A program made the position numbers and the translations under genes. A DNA stretch of 64,000 bases, taken from positions 248,001 to 312,000 of the forward strand of contig NZ_CP012544.1 in NCBI RefSeq assembly GCF_004803815.1, written 5' to 3'. Each line of letters begins with the position of its first letter. The first letter of the stretch is position 1. This stretch comes from Campylobacter showae (GTDB taxonomy: Bacteria; Campylobacterota; Campylobacteria; Campylobacterales; Campylobacteraceae). This document shows, piece by piece, positions 7,632 to 16,785 of the stretch. The notes beneath the pieces were generated by a model. The model searched no databases. It saw only the letters and a list, made by a program, of their open reading frames with translations, and was not told where the DNA came from.

Positions 7632-9338
7632 ATGAAAAACAAAGTGTTGTATGTAGCTACTTTCTTAGTGGCTGTCGTACTCGGTGCGGCTATGTTCGCG
7701 CTTTTTACGGATATTGGCGCTAAAAAAGCCGAAGAAAAGATGTATCCGCTAATGCTCAATAAAGTAAGCGAACTTGAGCCTGATTTTGAAAAATGGGGCG
7801 CAAATTTCCCAAATCAGCTCGATGCTTACAAAAAAATGGAGCATAAAAGCGACGCAAATCCAAAAGGAAGCGAATTTGTAGAAACGGCTTTCGGCGGCGA
7901 TTTACCTTATAGCAAGATTATTCGCTGGCCTGCGGCTACGGTGTTTTGGAACGGCTATGCGTTCGGCGTGGATTACAGCAAACCGCGAACCCACTACTAT
8001 TCGCAGATAGATCAGATCGAGACCAAAAGAAACGACAAGGAGTTTTTAAACTCTCACGGACTTCCAGCGTTTAAAGGCCAACCGGGCGCTTGCGTAAACT
8101 GCCACACCGGCTATCTAACCGCGCTTCAGCTAGATCCAGACTACAAACTAACCGAAGATCCGACTCCGGCAGCTAGTAAGCCTATGCCTTTCTTTGACGT
8201 AATGCCAAAAGAAGAAGGTCAGAAGAGAAAAGCGGCTTGGACTAAGATGAACTCTATTCCGTATTTTGACGTCATGAAAAAAATCGCGGCTAAACACGGC
8301 GAGAGTATCCATGGGTCGCATCTAGGCAGCACCTGTGCGGACTGCCACCACCCGGACGATATGAGCCTAAGAGTAACAAGACCGGGATTTGTAAATGCGA
8401 TGGTAGGACGCGGATACGAAGCTGACGCTAAAAGCGGCATAAAAGCTACTAGAGCGGAGATGAGAAACTATGTTTGTATGCAGTGCCACGTCGAGTATTA
8501 TTTCGGTAAAGACCAAACCCTAACTTTCCCTTGGACTTTCTGGAAAAAGGACCAGCCGTTTAAGATCGAAAATTTCGACCAGTATTACGATGATCAGTTG
8601 GCCAAAGAGGACGGATTTAAATTTGACTACATCCATAAAGATACCGGTGCTAAAATCATCAAGATGCAGCACTCGGAGTCTGAGCTAAGCTCAACCGGTA
8701 TCCACGGAAGAAGCGGCGTAACGTGCGCAGACTGCCACATGCCGTATAAACGCGCCGGAGCTCAAAAGATCACCGAGCATGAAATTTTAACTCCGCTTGC
8801 CGATATAAACGCGGCTTGCAAAACTTGCCACCCGCAAAGCGAACAAGTGCTAAAAGATAGAATTTCATTCGTACAAAATCGCCACGCTTACGAGCTAAGA
8901 AACTGCGAAAACGCGCTACTTTCTTTGATCCAAGACATAAAAACGGCCAGAGCCGAGCTAGCTAAGCATGAGAAATTTGCTTCGATCGCCGATGAAAAAG
9001 AGAGAAAAGAAGCTATCAGTAAGGCTCTTGAAAAGACTCTTTACTTGCACCGCAAAACTCACATCCGCTGGGACTTCGCATTTAGCGAAAACAGCTACGG
9101 CTTCCACGGAGACGAAGAGTCGGCTAGGATCCTAGGTCAATGTAAAGAATTTGCTCGCCAAGGACAAACCGAGCTAGTTAACGAGCTTGCGCCTTACGGC
9201 ATCAGCATCAAGCTAACTCAAGAGGCTACTCCGGTTCCTGCGCCTGCTTCTTTAGGACATAAATATCCTATCGGCGTAGCGCCTACCGAAGCTATGAAAA
9301 AAGCCGACGAAGACGTTAAGAACCTAAATTTTAAATAA
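7632..9338 (+). CDS. nrfA: Ammonia-forming cytochrome c nitrite reductase NrfA
   Basis: A 568-residue exported pentahaem enzyme reducing nitrite to ammonia in the periplasm. An N-terminal uncleaved or cleavable signal (KVLYVATFLVAVVLGAAMFA) is followed by five haem sites: CVNCH, CADCH, CMQCH, CADCH and CKTCH. The third, in NYVCMQCHVEYYF, occupies the active-site haem position. There E. coli NrfA has CXXCK, and here a histidine ligand replaces lysine, as known for C. jejuni NrfA. The YVCMQCHVEYYF context with the following FPW and the RKTHIRWDF segment near residue 480 fit the NrfA fold. A ribosome site AGGAGG lies at 7621-7626. A terminator follows the stop codon, so nrfHA is a two-gene operon. 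Confidence 0.96.
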   Translation: MKNKVLYVATFLVAVVLGAAMFALFTDIGAKKAEEKMYPLMLNKVSELEPDFEKWGANFPNQLDAYKKMEHKSDANPKGSEFVETAFGGDLPYSKIIRWPAATVFWNGYAFGVDYSKPRTHYYSQIDQIETKRNDKEFLNSHGLPAFKGQPGACVNCHTGYLTALQLDPDYKLTEDPTPAASKPMPFFDVMPKEEGQKRKAAWTKMNSIPYFDVMKKIAAKHGESIHGSHLGSTCADCHHPDDMSLRVTRPGFVNAMVGRGYEADAKSGIKATRAEMRNYVCMQCHVEYYFGKDQTLTFPWTFWKKDQPFKIENFDQYYDDQLAKEDGFKFDYIHKDTGAKIIKMQHSESELSSTGIHGRSGVTCADCHMPYKRAGAQKITEHEILTPLADINAACKTCHPQSEQVLKDRISFVQNRHAYELRNCENALLSLIQDIKTARAELAKHEKFASIADEKERKEAISKALEKTLYLHRKTHIRWDFAFSENSYGFHGDEESARILGQCKEFARQGQTELVNELAPYGISIKLTQEATPVPAPASLGHKYPIGVAPTEAMKKADEDVKNLNFK

Positions 9339-9345
9339 ACCCCAA

Positions 9346-9377
9346 AACCCAAGGCCTGCGGGCTTTGGGTTTTTTAA
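9346..9377 (+). terminator. Rho-independent terminator after nrfA
   Basis: ACCCAAGGCC, a short loop, then GGCTTTGGGT followed by six T bases (hairpin about 9347-9370). It has one mismatch or bulge in the stem. It ends the nrfHA transcript eight bases after the stop codon. Confidence 0.8.
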
Positions 9378-9459
9378 ATTTACGCACTTATCCTTCAAAT
9401 TTCAAAATCCTAATTTACTTATAAATTTAAATTTTATTGTTTATTTAGTCGTTTTAGGC

Positions 9460-9465
9460 GATAAT
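9460..9465 (+). promoter_or_regulatory. Putative -10 element of the LprI-like/lpxB unit
   Basis: GATAAT about 25 bases upstream of the ATG at 9491, within a T-rich upstream context typical of Campylobacter sigma-70 promoters, which often lack a clear -35. Confidence 0.4.
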
Positions 9466-9490
9466 CTTCATCAAATTTAAAGGAGAAAAT

Positions 9491-9937
9491 ATGCTTAAAA
9501 AATTTATTTTTGCTGCTCTTGCGGCGAGTTTGGTTTTCGGTGCGCAAGATCTTGCGATCAAGGCAAAACCTGTGTCAAGCATCGAGGAAACTTCGGAAGA
9601 GGAATTTGATGAATCGCAAGCGCGCGTAGATGAGTGCATGCAAAAAGATAGCTCGACTGCCGGCATGATACAGTGCATAGATGCAGAATTTGCTATCCAA
9701 GATAAACTCCTAAATCAAAACTACAAAAAAGCCATGAGCGTGCTAAACGACGAAAATAAAAAGAAACTAAAAGATATCCAACGTAAATGGGTGGCCTATA
9801 AAGAGGCCAAATGCCCGTTTGTGCCGCCTATGGGTACGCTTTATGCCGTAACGGCCGCCGATTGTTACCTCCAGATGACTAAGGAGCGCGCCAGAGAGCT
9901 TGCAAACTTAGCCGAGGACTTTGAGGGCAATCAGTGA
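9491..9937 (+). CDS. LprI-like (DUF1311) exported protein
   Basis: A 148-residue protein with signal peptide MLKKFIFAALAASLVFGA. The mature part has four cysteines in the pattern VDECMQ, IQCIDAEF, AKCPF and ADCYLQMT, and a core KWVAYKEAKCPF that is characteristic of DUF1311/LprI. Some family members inhibit lysozyme, and the paired cysteines suggest two disulphides in the periplasm. An acidic linker (SSIEETSEEEFDES) lies between signal and domain. Its TGA overlaps the GTG start of lpxB by four bases (GTGA), so the two are co-translated. Role here is not proven. Confidence 0.75.
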   Translation: MLKKFIFAALAASLVFGAQDLAIKAKPVSSIEETSEEEFDESQARVDECMQKDSSTAGMIQCIDAEFAIQDKLLNQNYKKAMSVLNDENKKKLKDIQRKWVAYKEAKCPFVPPMGTLYAVTAADCYLQMTKERARELANLAEDFEGNQ

Positions 9938-10965
9938 AGCTACTCGTCTCTTGTTTAGAGGCCTCTGCAAATTTGCACTTCGAGCAGGTTTTAGAACATC
10001 TGCCAAAGTGCGAACTAAAGGGTATTTTCGACGAAAAATTCGGCGAGCCTTTTATGCGAAGCTCGGAGTTTTCCGCGATGGGCTTTGTGGAGGTTTTGCC
10101 GCTTTATTTTAAGGCAAAACGCGCGATAAAAGAGATGACTCGCCTTGCCGCAGAGTGCGACGCCGTGCTACTCATCGATAGCCCCGCCTTTAACCTGCCG
10201 CTAGCTAAAGCGATCAAAGAGGCCGGTATCAAAACGCCCGTTACCTACTACATCTTGCCGCAAGTGTGGGCGTGGAAGGCCGGGCGCGTGGCGAAGGTCG
10301 AGGCTTACTGCGATCATTTGGCTTCGATTTTGCCGTTTGACGGGATGTACTATAACCGCTCGCGCTACGTCGGACATCCGCTGCTTGACGAGCTGCGAGT
10401 GCGAAAAAACGAGCTTTTGCAAAGCGGCAAGATCGCTTTTATGCCCGGATCCCGCCGTGCCGAAATTTCACGGTTGATGCCGATTTTTCGCGAGGTAGCG
10501 AGCCAGATAAAGGGCAAAGAAAAGCTGCTCGTCGTACCGCCGTTTTTGGCAAACGAAATGCAAATTTACGGCGACGTTAGCGACTTTAGCGTGGTTACGG
10601 ACGCACCGAGCGCGCTTTTGCAAAGCGAGTTTGCCTTCATCTGCTCGGGCACTGCGACGCTGCAGGCCGCGCTCGTGGGCACGCCGTTCGTGCTAGCCTA
10701 TAAAGCTAAAGCAATCGACATAATGATCGCGCGGATTTTTGTGAAACTACGCCACATCGGGCTTGCAAATATAATGTTTGATTTTATGGGCGAAGAGGCA
10801 CTGCACGAGGAGCTATTGCAAGAGGAAGTAACGCCCGGCAATATAATAAAAGCCTACGAGAGCTGCGATAAAGAGAAATTTATCAAAGGCTGCGAGGAGC
10901 TGCGAAAATACCTAAAATACGGCTCTGCGGCTAGCGTAGCGCAAATCATAACGAATAAAGGATAA
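9934..10965 (+). CDS. lpxB: Lipid-A-disaccharide synthase
   Basis: A 343-residue peripheral membrane glycosyltransferase that joins UDP-2,3-diacylglucosamine to lipid X in lipid A synthesis. Family signatures are visible: LLIDSPAFNLPLAKAIKEAG, YYILPQVWAWKAGRV, FDGMYYNRSRYVGHPLLDE and MPGSRRAEISRLMPIF. Near the C-terminus are the nucleotide-binding SGTATLQAALVGTPFVLAYK residues. The start is GTG at 9934, overlapping the previous stop, and the N-terminus reads MKLLVSCLEASANLHFEQVL, as expected. The length is slightly shorter than E. coli LpxB (382), as is usual in Campylobacterota. The phosphoesterase at 11581 probably supplies its lipid X substrate. Confidence 0.95.
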   Translation: MKLLVSCLEASANLHFEQVLEHLPKCELKGIFDEKFGEPFMRSSEFSAMGFVEVLPLYFKAKRAIKEMTRLAAECDAVLLIDSPAFNLPLAKAIKEAGIKTPVTYYILPQVWAWKAGRVAKVEAYCDHLASILPFDGMYYNRSRYVGHPLLDELRVRKNELLQSGKIAFMPGSRRAEISRLMPIFREVASQIKGKEKLLVVPPFLANEMQIYGDVSDFSVVTDAPSALLQSEFAFICSGTATLQAALVGTPFVLAYKAKAIDIMIARIFVKLRHIGLANIMFDFMGEEALHEELLQEEVTPGNIIKAYESCDKEKFIKGCEELRKYLKYGSAASVAQIITNKG

Positions 10966-10968
10966 AAA

Positions 10969-11451
10969 ATGACCGAACCGATGACGCTTTTCGGATATGA
11001 AAAAATCACGAACGAACTAAAAAATCTAAAGACCGTCGAGCGCCCGAATATCGTCGAGGAGATCGACATCGCGCGCAGTCACGGCGATCTAAAAGAAAAC
11101 GCCGAATACCACGCCGCTCGCGAAAAACAGGCGTTTATCGAGAGCCGTATAGCCGAGCTTAGCGACATAATAAGCCGCGCCAAGGTAATCGACCCCGCAG
11201 AATATGAGCATGATAAGGTAAAATTCGGCTCCACGGTCGTCATCATGGACGTAGAAACCGAGCTAGAAAAGACCTACACGCTAGTTGGCACGCCTGAGAG
11301 CAACCTAGAGCGCGGACTCATCTCGATAAACTCGCCTCTAGCCAAACAGCTAATCGGCAAGAGCGAGGGCGACGAGGTTGCGCTAAATTTGCCAAACGGC
11401 AGAAGCGACGTCGAGATCGTATCTGTTAGCTACAAACCGATCAAATTTTAA
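10969..11451 (+). CDS. greA: Transcription elongation factor GreA
   Basis: A 160-residue cleavage factor that rescues backtracked RNA polymerase through its secondary channel. The N-terminal coiled coil carries the acidic tip in [19 protein letters not shown] (about residues 39-57), and the C-terminal domain has the [16 protein letters not shown] signature. Length and layout are normal. The gene starts three bases after the lpxB stop and continues the same transcript. Confidence 0.97.
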   Translation: MTEPMTLFGYEKITNELKNLKTVERPNIVEEIDIARSHGDLKENAEYHAAREKQAFIESRIAELSDIISRAKVIDPAEYEHDKVKFGSTVVIMDVETELEKTYTLVGTPESNLERGLISINSPLAKQLIGKSEGDEVALNLPNGRSDVEIVSVSYKPIKF

Positions 11452-11580
11452 GCCGATGAGCGCGTTTAAAACCGTTAAATTTATGAGCTCGGCCGGTAAA
11501 TTTGAGCCGTCAAATTTAACCATGGCGTTTGCTAAAATTAAAATCCATAGCCGCAAATTTGGTGTCGCAAAAAGTAAAAT

Positions 11581-12324
11581 TTGATGCCTGAGCAAATCGT
11601 CGTAAAAAGCGGCGCGATCTTTATTGCCGACTCGCACGAAAACGAAAATCGCGAAAATTTTTGGCATTTTTTATGCGCGTTAAAAAATGGCGAGATAAAG
11701 ACGCCGCAGCTGTTCTTGATGGGCGATATGTTTGATTTTTTGGCTAGCGAGTGCGAGTTTTTCGTCAAATTTTACGAGCGATACGTCCGCGCGATCGACG
11801 AGCTGGGCGAGGAAATGGAAATTTATTATTTCGAGGGAAATCACGATTTTAACCTAGCAAGGCTTTTTAAAAACGTCAAAGCCTATCCGATCGGCGCTCA
11901 GCCGGTTAAATTTGCCTCGGAGTGCGGACATAGCGTGCTTATCGCGCACGGGGATATATTTTTGCCTTTCGTTTCGAAATATGCTTTGAGATTTTTACGC
12001 GTCAAATTTTTTTTAAAAGCGATAAATTTTTTTGATAAATTTTTAAATTTTAGACTCTCGAAACGAATTTTAAATAAGCTTAAACAAAAAATTTTAGATT
12101 ATAAAATACCGAATTTTAAGAATTTAGTCGAGGCAAAAATGCGCCGATATAACGCATTTTACCAGGCTGATATCGTCATCGAGGGGCACTATCATCAAGG
12201 CGATATTTTTGAGCTTGGTTCTCAAAAATATGTAAACGTGCCGTCTTTTGCATGCGAGCAAAGCTATTTTGTAGTAGAATACGACCAAAATATTAAGTTT
12301 GCTCGAAAGAGCGTAAAGGTTTAA
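11581..12324 (+). CDS. LpxH-like calcineurin-type phosphoesterase (UDP-2,3-diacylglucosamine diphosphatase candidate)
   Basis: A protein of about 247 residues with the full metallophosphoesterase set: FIADSHEN (DxH), LMGDMFDFL (GDxxD), FEGNHDFN (GNHD), IAHGDIF and EGHYHQGD (GHxH). In Campylobacterota such a gene beside lpxB is the best candidate for releasing lipid X from UDP-diacylglucosamine. Residues about 135-180 are a Lys/Phe-rich amphipathic stretch that could contact the membrane. The start is TTG at 11581 or ATG at 11584 (sequence AAATTTGATG); no good ribosome site decides between them. It follows greA after a 129-base spacer and precedes cheV by one base. Confidence 0.8.
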   Translation: MMPEQIVVKSGAIFIADSHENENRENFWHFLCALKNGEIKTPQLFLMGDMFDFLASECEFFVKFYERYVRAIDELGEEMEIYYFEGNHDFNLARLFKNVKAYPIGAQPVKFASECGHSVLIAHGDIFLPFVSKYALRFLRVKFFLKAINFFDKFLNFRLSKRILNKLKQKILDYKIPNFKNLVEAKMRRYNAFYQADIVIEGHYHQGDIFELGSQKYVNVPSFACEQSYFVVEYDQNIKFARKSVKV

Positions 12325-12325
12325 A

Positions 12326-13267
12326 ATGCTTAACAACGGCACATTAAAAACCGGTTCAAATGAGATGGAGCTTGTTGATTTTCGTATCTTTAAGCAGTCG
12401 GGAGACAATGTATACGAGGGTATATACGGCGTCAACGTTGCTAAGGTACGCGAGATCATCAAGATGCCAAATTTAACCGAACTTCCAGGAGTACCTGAGT
12501 ATATCGAGGGGATTTTTGATCTGCGCGGCGTCGTGATACCTGTCATAAATTTAGCCAAATGGATGCAGATAAACGAGCCTAAGGGTGGAGCTATCAAGCC
12601 TCGCGTCATCATTGCCGAATTTAGCGGTATATTGATAGGCTTTATCGTCCATGAGGCAAAGCGAATCAGGCGCATAAGCTGGGCGGACATCGAGGCGGCG
12701 ACTTTTGCCTCAAATGCCGGAACGCTAGATAAAGGCAAGATAACAGGCGTAACTCGCATCGAAAACGACGAAGTTTTGCTAATATTAGACCTTGAAAGCG
12801 TCGTCGAAGAGCTTGGCATTTATAGCCCGAAAATGGAAGTAGAGATCGATCAAAGTAAGCTTTTAAGCGGTTTAGCACTAGTGCTAGACGATAGCTCGAC
12901 GGCAAGAAAACTAGTAAAAGATATGCTAGAAAAAATGGGACTAAAAGTAGTCGAAGCAAAAGACGGCGTAGAGGGGCTTGCTAGGATGGAGGATCTTTAC
13001 GAGATGTACGGCGATAAGTTAAATAACTTTTTAAGAGTGATTTTGAGCGATATCGAGATGCCGCAGATGGACGGATACCGCTTTGCATCGACGATAAAAG
13101 ACGATCCGAGATATACGGGAATTCCTATCATATTTAACTCTTCTTTAAGCAACGACTATAGCGAAGCTCAAAGCAGAGAGGCTGGCGCCGCCGCGTATCT
13201 AACCAAATTTGACGCATCGCTATTTTATAACGAGGTGCTTCGCGTGATCGAAGCGCACAAGAAATAA
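12326..13267 (+). CDS. cheV: Chemotaxis coupling protein CheV
   Basis: A 313-residue protein with an N-terminal CheW-like domain (about 15-165) and a C-terminal receiver domain (about 180-305). The CheW part has VREIIKMPNLTELPGVPEYI and FDLRGVVIPVINL. The receiver has the acidic pocket LVLDDSSTARKL and the phospho-acceptor Asp in VILSDIEMPQMDGY. It couples chemoreceptors to CheA and may act as a phosphate sink or adaptation factor, since most Campylobacter pathways rely on it. First of a cheV-cheA-cheW unit; cheA follows after 11 bases with GGGGGAAA-type ribosome site. Confidence 0.96.
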   Translation: MLNNGTLKTGSNEMELVDFRIFKQSGDNVYEGIYGVNVAKVREIIKMPNLTELPGVPEYIEGIFDLRGVVIPVINLAKWMQINEPKGGAIKPRVIIAEFSGILIGFIVHEAKRIRRISWADIEAATFASNAGTLDKGKITGVTRIENDEVLLILDLESVVEELGIYSPKMEVEIDQSKLLSGLALVLDDSSTARKLVKDMLEKMGLKVVEAKDGVEGLARMEDLYEMYGDKLNNFLRVILSDIEMPQMDGYRFASTIKDDPRYTGIPIIFNSSLSNDYSEAQSREAGAAAYLTKFDASLFYNEVLRVIEAHKK

Positions 13268-13278
13268 GGGGGAAAATC

Positions 13279-15639
13279 ATGGATGATATGAGAGAAATAA
13301 TGGAAGACTTCCTAGTTGAAGCCTTCGAACTAGTAGAACAAATAGACCATGACCTTATAGAACTTGAGTCAAATCCCGAAGATTTAGAGCTTTTAAATAG
13401 AATTTTCCGCGTTGCGCATACGGTTAAAGGATCATCGAGCTTTTTAAATTTCGATATTCTTACTAAGCTTACGCACCATATGGAGGACGTACTAAATAAA
13501 GCTCGCCGAAATGAACTAAAGATAACTCCGGATATCATGGACGTGGTACTAGAGTCTGTGGATATGATGAAGGGGCTACTGCACGGTATCAGAGATAGCG
13601 GTAACGATACGGACGTAGGCATCGAGATAGAAGATATCTGCAAAAGACTAACCGCGATATCCGAAGGCGAAGCCCCGAGTGCGGCCGCTAGCGAGCCTGC
13701 TCCAGTAGCGCCAGAGCCTGTAGTAGAGGCGCCGAAAGAGCCTGAGCCCGAACCCGTTAGCGATGAAAATTTATCAAATTTAAGCGACGACGAGGTCGAA
13801 GCCGAGATAGAAAGACTACTAAAAGTAAGAAAGGCCGAGGATCAAGCAAGACGTGCTCAAAAAGCAGCCGGAGGCGAAGCGCCAAAACCTGCCGCACCGG
13901 CTGCGCCGCAAGCTGCCGCTCCCTCAAATTCTGCGCCGACTCCAAAGCCCGCTCCAGCAAAGCCTGCCAACAAAAAAGAGGACAAAAAGGTCCCGGCCCC
14001 GTCCAGCGGAGCTAGTGCAGACGAGCAGACTATACGCGTCGAGGTTAAGCGCCTAGATCACCTGATGAACCTGATCGGCGAGTTGGTGCTTGGCAAAAAC
14101 AGATTGCTTAAAATTTACGACGACGTCGAGGAGAGATACGAGGGCGAGAAATTCCTCGAGGAGCTAAATCAAGTAGTATCTAGCCTAAGCCTAGTGACTA
14201 CCGATATACAGCTAGCCGTTATGAAAACGAGGATGCTGCCTATCGCAAAGGTGTTTAATAAATTCCCTCGTATGATCCGCGATCTAAGCCGCGAGCTAAA
14301 TAAGCAAATCGACCTTGAAATCACGGGCGAGGAGACGGAGCTTGATAAATCCATCGTCGAGCAAATCGGCGATCCGCTCGTGCATATGATAAGAAACTCG
14401 TGCGACCACGGCATCGAGGACGGTCCTACCAGACTAGCTGCAGGCAAGCCTGAAAAAGGCACCATCCAGCTAAAAGCCTATAACGAAGGCAACCATATCG
14501 TAGTCGAGATTACCGACGACGGTAAGGGACTAGATGCCGATATGCTAAAGGCACGCTCGATAGAAAAGGGTATCATCACCGAGCGCGAAGCCGATACTAT
14601 GAGCGATAAAGAGGCGTTTGGGCTTATATTTAAGCCCGGATTTTCGACTGCTGCGAAGGTAACTAACGTAAGCGGTCGCGGCGTGGGAATGGACGTCGTA
14701 AAGACTAATATCGAAAAGCTAAACGGCATAATCGACATCGAAAGCGAAGTGGGCAAGGGCACGACGATGAAGCTAAAGATTCCGCTCACGCTAGCTATTA
14801 TCCAGTCGCTTTTAGTCGGCGCTCAGGAGGAGTTTTTCGCTATTCCTCTAGCAAGCGTTTTAGAGACCGTGCGTGTGCCGATCGACGATATCTATACGAT
14901 CGACGGCAAAAACGTGCTCAGACTACGCGACGAGGTGCTTTCGCTGGTTAAGCTATCTGATATCTTTGGCGTCAAGCAGGTCTTTGACGGCGGCGATCAG
15001 ACATACGTAGTCGTCATCGGGGTAGCGGAAGCAAAGCTTGGCATCATCGTAGATAGCCTCGTAGGGCAAGAAGAGATCGTCATCAAATCAATGGGCGATT
15101 ATCTACAAAATATCCCTGGAATCGCAGGCGCCACGATAAGAGGCGACGGCCGCGTAACGCTCATCATCGATGTAGGTATGATGATGGAGATGGCAAAAGA
15201 TATAAAAGTAGACATAAAAGCCAGCATGGAATCCTCAAAAAGCGTCAAAGAAAAACCGAGCGATTATAAAGTGCTGATCGTCGACGACTCGAAGATGGAC
15301 AGAACCATAATGCAAAAATCGCTAGCCCCTCTTGGCGTAACGGTAATCGAGGCTACCAACGGAGTCGAGGCTCTAACTATCGTAAAATCTGGCGAACATG
15401 CGCTTGATGCGATGCTAATCGATATTGAAATGCCGCGAATGGACGGCTACACGCTAGCGGGCGAAATTCGCAAGTACTCAAAATATAGAAATTTGCCGCT
15501 TATTGCGGTAACCTCAAGGACGTCAAAGACCGACAGGCTAAGAGGCGTGGAGGTAGGAATGACTGAGTATATAACTAAGCCGTATTCGTCTGAGTACCTT
15601 GAAAACGTAGTTAGAAAAAATATCAAACTAATAGGATAG
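13279..15639 (+). CDS. cheA: Chemotaxis histidine kinase CheA with C-terminal receiver domain
   Basis: A 786-residue hybrid kinase. The HPt domain (1-110) has phospho-His47 in RVAHTVKGSSSF. A Pro/Ala-rich linker spans about 135-245. Dimerisation and ATPase domains follow, with the N box MIRNSCDHGIED, G1 DDGKGLD and G2 GRGVGMDVVK. A CheW-like P5 regulatory domain covers about 500-640. A receiver domain occupies about 660-786, with phospho-Asp in AMLIDIEMPRMDGY. The receiver extension (CheAY) is characteristic of Campylobacterota. It phosphorylates CheY and its own receiver in response to receptors. Next to cheV and cheW in one transcript. Confidence 0.97.
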   Translation: MDDMREIMEDFLVEAFELVEQIDHDLIELESNPEDLELLNRIFRVAHTVKGSSSFLNFDILTKLTHHMEDVLNKARRNELKITPDIMDVVLESVDMMKGLLHGIRDSGNDTDVGIEIEDICKRLTAISEGEAPSAAASEPAPVAPEPVVEAPKEPEPEPVSDENLSNLSDDEVEAEIERLLKVRKAEDQARRAQKAAGGEAPKPAAPAAPQAAAPSNSAPTPKPAPAKPANKKEDKKVPAPSSGASADEQTIRVEVKRLDHLMNLIGELVLGKNRLLKIYDDVEERYEGEKFLEELNQVVSSLSLVTTDIQLAVMKTRMLPIAKVFNKFPRMIRDLSRELNKQIDLEITGEETELDKSIVEQIGDPLVHMIRNSCDHGIEDGPTRLAAGKPEKGTIQLKAYNEGNHIVVEITDDGKGLDADMLKARSIEKGIITEREADTMSDKEAFGLIFKPGFSTAAKVTNVSGRGVGMDVVKTNIEKLNGIIDIESEVGKGTTMKLKIPLTLAIIQSLLVGAQEEFFAIPLASVLETVRVPIDDIYTIDGKNVLRLRDEVLSLVKLSDIFGVKQVFDGGDQTYVVVIGVAEAKLGIIVDSLVGQEEIVIKSMGDYLQNIPGIAGATIRGDGRVTLIIDVGMMMEMAKDIKVDIKASMESSKSVKEKPSDYKVLIVDDSKMDRTIMQKSLAPLGVTVIEATNGVEALTIVKSGEHALDAMLIDIEMPRMDGYTLAGEIRKYSKYRNLPLIAVTSRTSKTDRLRGVEVGMTEYITKPYSSEYLENVVRKNIKLIG

Positions 15640-15642
15640 AAC

Positions 15643-16140
15643 ATGAACGACAAACTAAATCAGGTTCTAAAAAGACAAAAAAGACAGGTGATAGACCCGA
15701 GCGAAAAAGAGCGCGAGGAGATCGTCCAGCTAGTCGGCTTTATCGTTGGCGACGAGGAGTATGCGATACCCATTTTAAATATCCAAGAGATAATTAAGCC
15801 CATCGAATACACTCGCGTACCTAGCGTGCCTGAGTATGTTTTGGGCGTGTTTAATCTGCGCGGTAGCGTCATCCCGCTAATCGATTTGAGAAAGAAATTT
15901 TCTCTAAATGCCGCAAAGCCGAGCCCAAGCACGAGATACATCGTGATGAAAGAGGGCGATAACGTCGCGGGATTTGTGATCGACAGGCTAACGGAAGCCA
16001 TTAGAATACAGCAAAACAGGATCGATCCGCCGCCTGAAACGCTTTTAAAAGACAAAGGCATGATTTACGGTATCGGCAAAAGAGATAACAATATCCTTAC
16101 GATTTTAAAAGTCGAAGCGTTGCTAAAGCGCGATTTCTAG
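15643..16140 (+). CDS. cheW: Chemotaxis coupling protein CheW
   Basis: A 165-residue protein made of one CheW domain. It has a basic N-terminal tail (LKRQKRQVIDPSEKEREE) and the signatures GFIVGDEEYAIPILNIQEII, VPSVPEYVLGVFNLRGSVIP and IDRLTEAIRIQ. It links receptors to CheA in the polar array. It starts three bases after the cheA stop and ends eight bases before serB. Confidence 0.97.
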   Translation: MNDKLNQVLKRQKRQVIDPSEKEREEIVQLVGFIVGDEEYAIPILNIQEIIKPIEYTRVPSVPEYVLGVFNLRGSVIPLIDLRKKFSLNAAKPSPSTRYIVMKEGDNVAGFVIDRLTEAIRIQQNRIDPPPETLLKDKGMIYGIGKRDNNILTILKVEALLKRDF

Positions 16141-16148
16141 GATCAAAT

Positions 16149-16772
16149 TTGATAAAGCTTTGCGTATTTGATTTTGATTCGACGCTGATGGATGGCGAGA
16201 CGATAGATTTTCTAGCTGCAGCAAAAGGCGTGGGCGATGAGATCAGCGAAATAACTGCAAAAGCGATGGCGGGCGAGCTTGATTTTTTTGAGAGTTTAAC
16301 GCGCCGCGTATCCCTTTTAAAGGGGCTTGAGCTTGCTAAAGTAGATCAAATTTGCTCAAATTTACCGCTAATGCCAGGAGCCGCCGAGCTAATCGCGCAT
16401 CTAAAAAGCAAAGGCGTCAAGGTCGTAGTTTTTAGCGGCGGATTTCACTCGGGCACCGATAGAGCGCAAGAAAAGCTCAAATTTGACGCTAGCTTTGCAA
16501 ATATCCTGCACCACAAAGACGGCGTCCTAACCGGACTCGTGGGCGGCGAGATGATGTTTGGCTTTTCAAAGGGCGCGATGCTTGCAAATTTACAAAATTT
16601 GCTTGGAATCTCAAAAGAGCAGACGATGAGCGTGGGCGACGGTGCCAACGACCTATCTATGTTTGAGCATTCAAATTTAAAAATCGCGTTTTGCGCGAAG
16701 CAAATTTTAAAGCAAGCGGCAACTTGTTGCGTGGATAAAAAAGATTTGCGCGAGATCATAAATTTGATATAA
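16149..16772 (+). CDS. serB: Phosphoserine phosphatase
   Basis: A 207-residue HAD-superfamily enzyme that removes phosphate from phosphoserine in the last step of serine synthesis. Motif I is VFDFDSTLMDGETIDF with the nucleophilic Asp, motif II is VVVFSGGF, and the motif III Lys and the GDGANDLSMF motif are present. The start is TTG at 16149 within CAAATTTGATA, with AGGA just upstream. The enzyme lacks the N-terminal ACT-like part of the E. coli form, which is usual in Campylobacter. The earlier pathway enzyme serC is at 42143-43219. Confidence 0.94.
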   Translation: MIKLCVFDFDSTLMDGETIDFLAAAKGVGDEISEITAKAMAGELDFFESLTRRVSLLKGLELAKVDQICSNLPLMPGAAELIAHLKSKGVKVVVFSGGFHSGTDRAQEKLKFDASFANILHHKDGVLTGLVGGEMMFGFSKGAMLANLQNLLGISKEQTMSVGDGANDLSMFEHSNLKIAFCAKQILKQAATCCVDKKDLREIINLI

Positions 16773-16785
16773 AAAGGCGAGAAAA

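Noticed and set aside
13134-13643. 169-codon frame opposite cheV/cheA
   Set aside because: It spans the join of two confirmed genes on the other strand and has a Ser/Ile-rich shadow composition.
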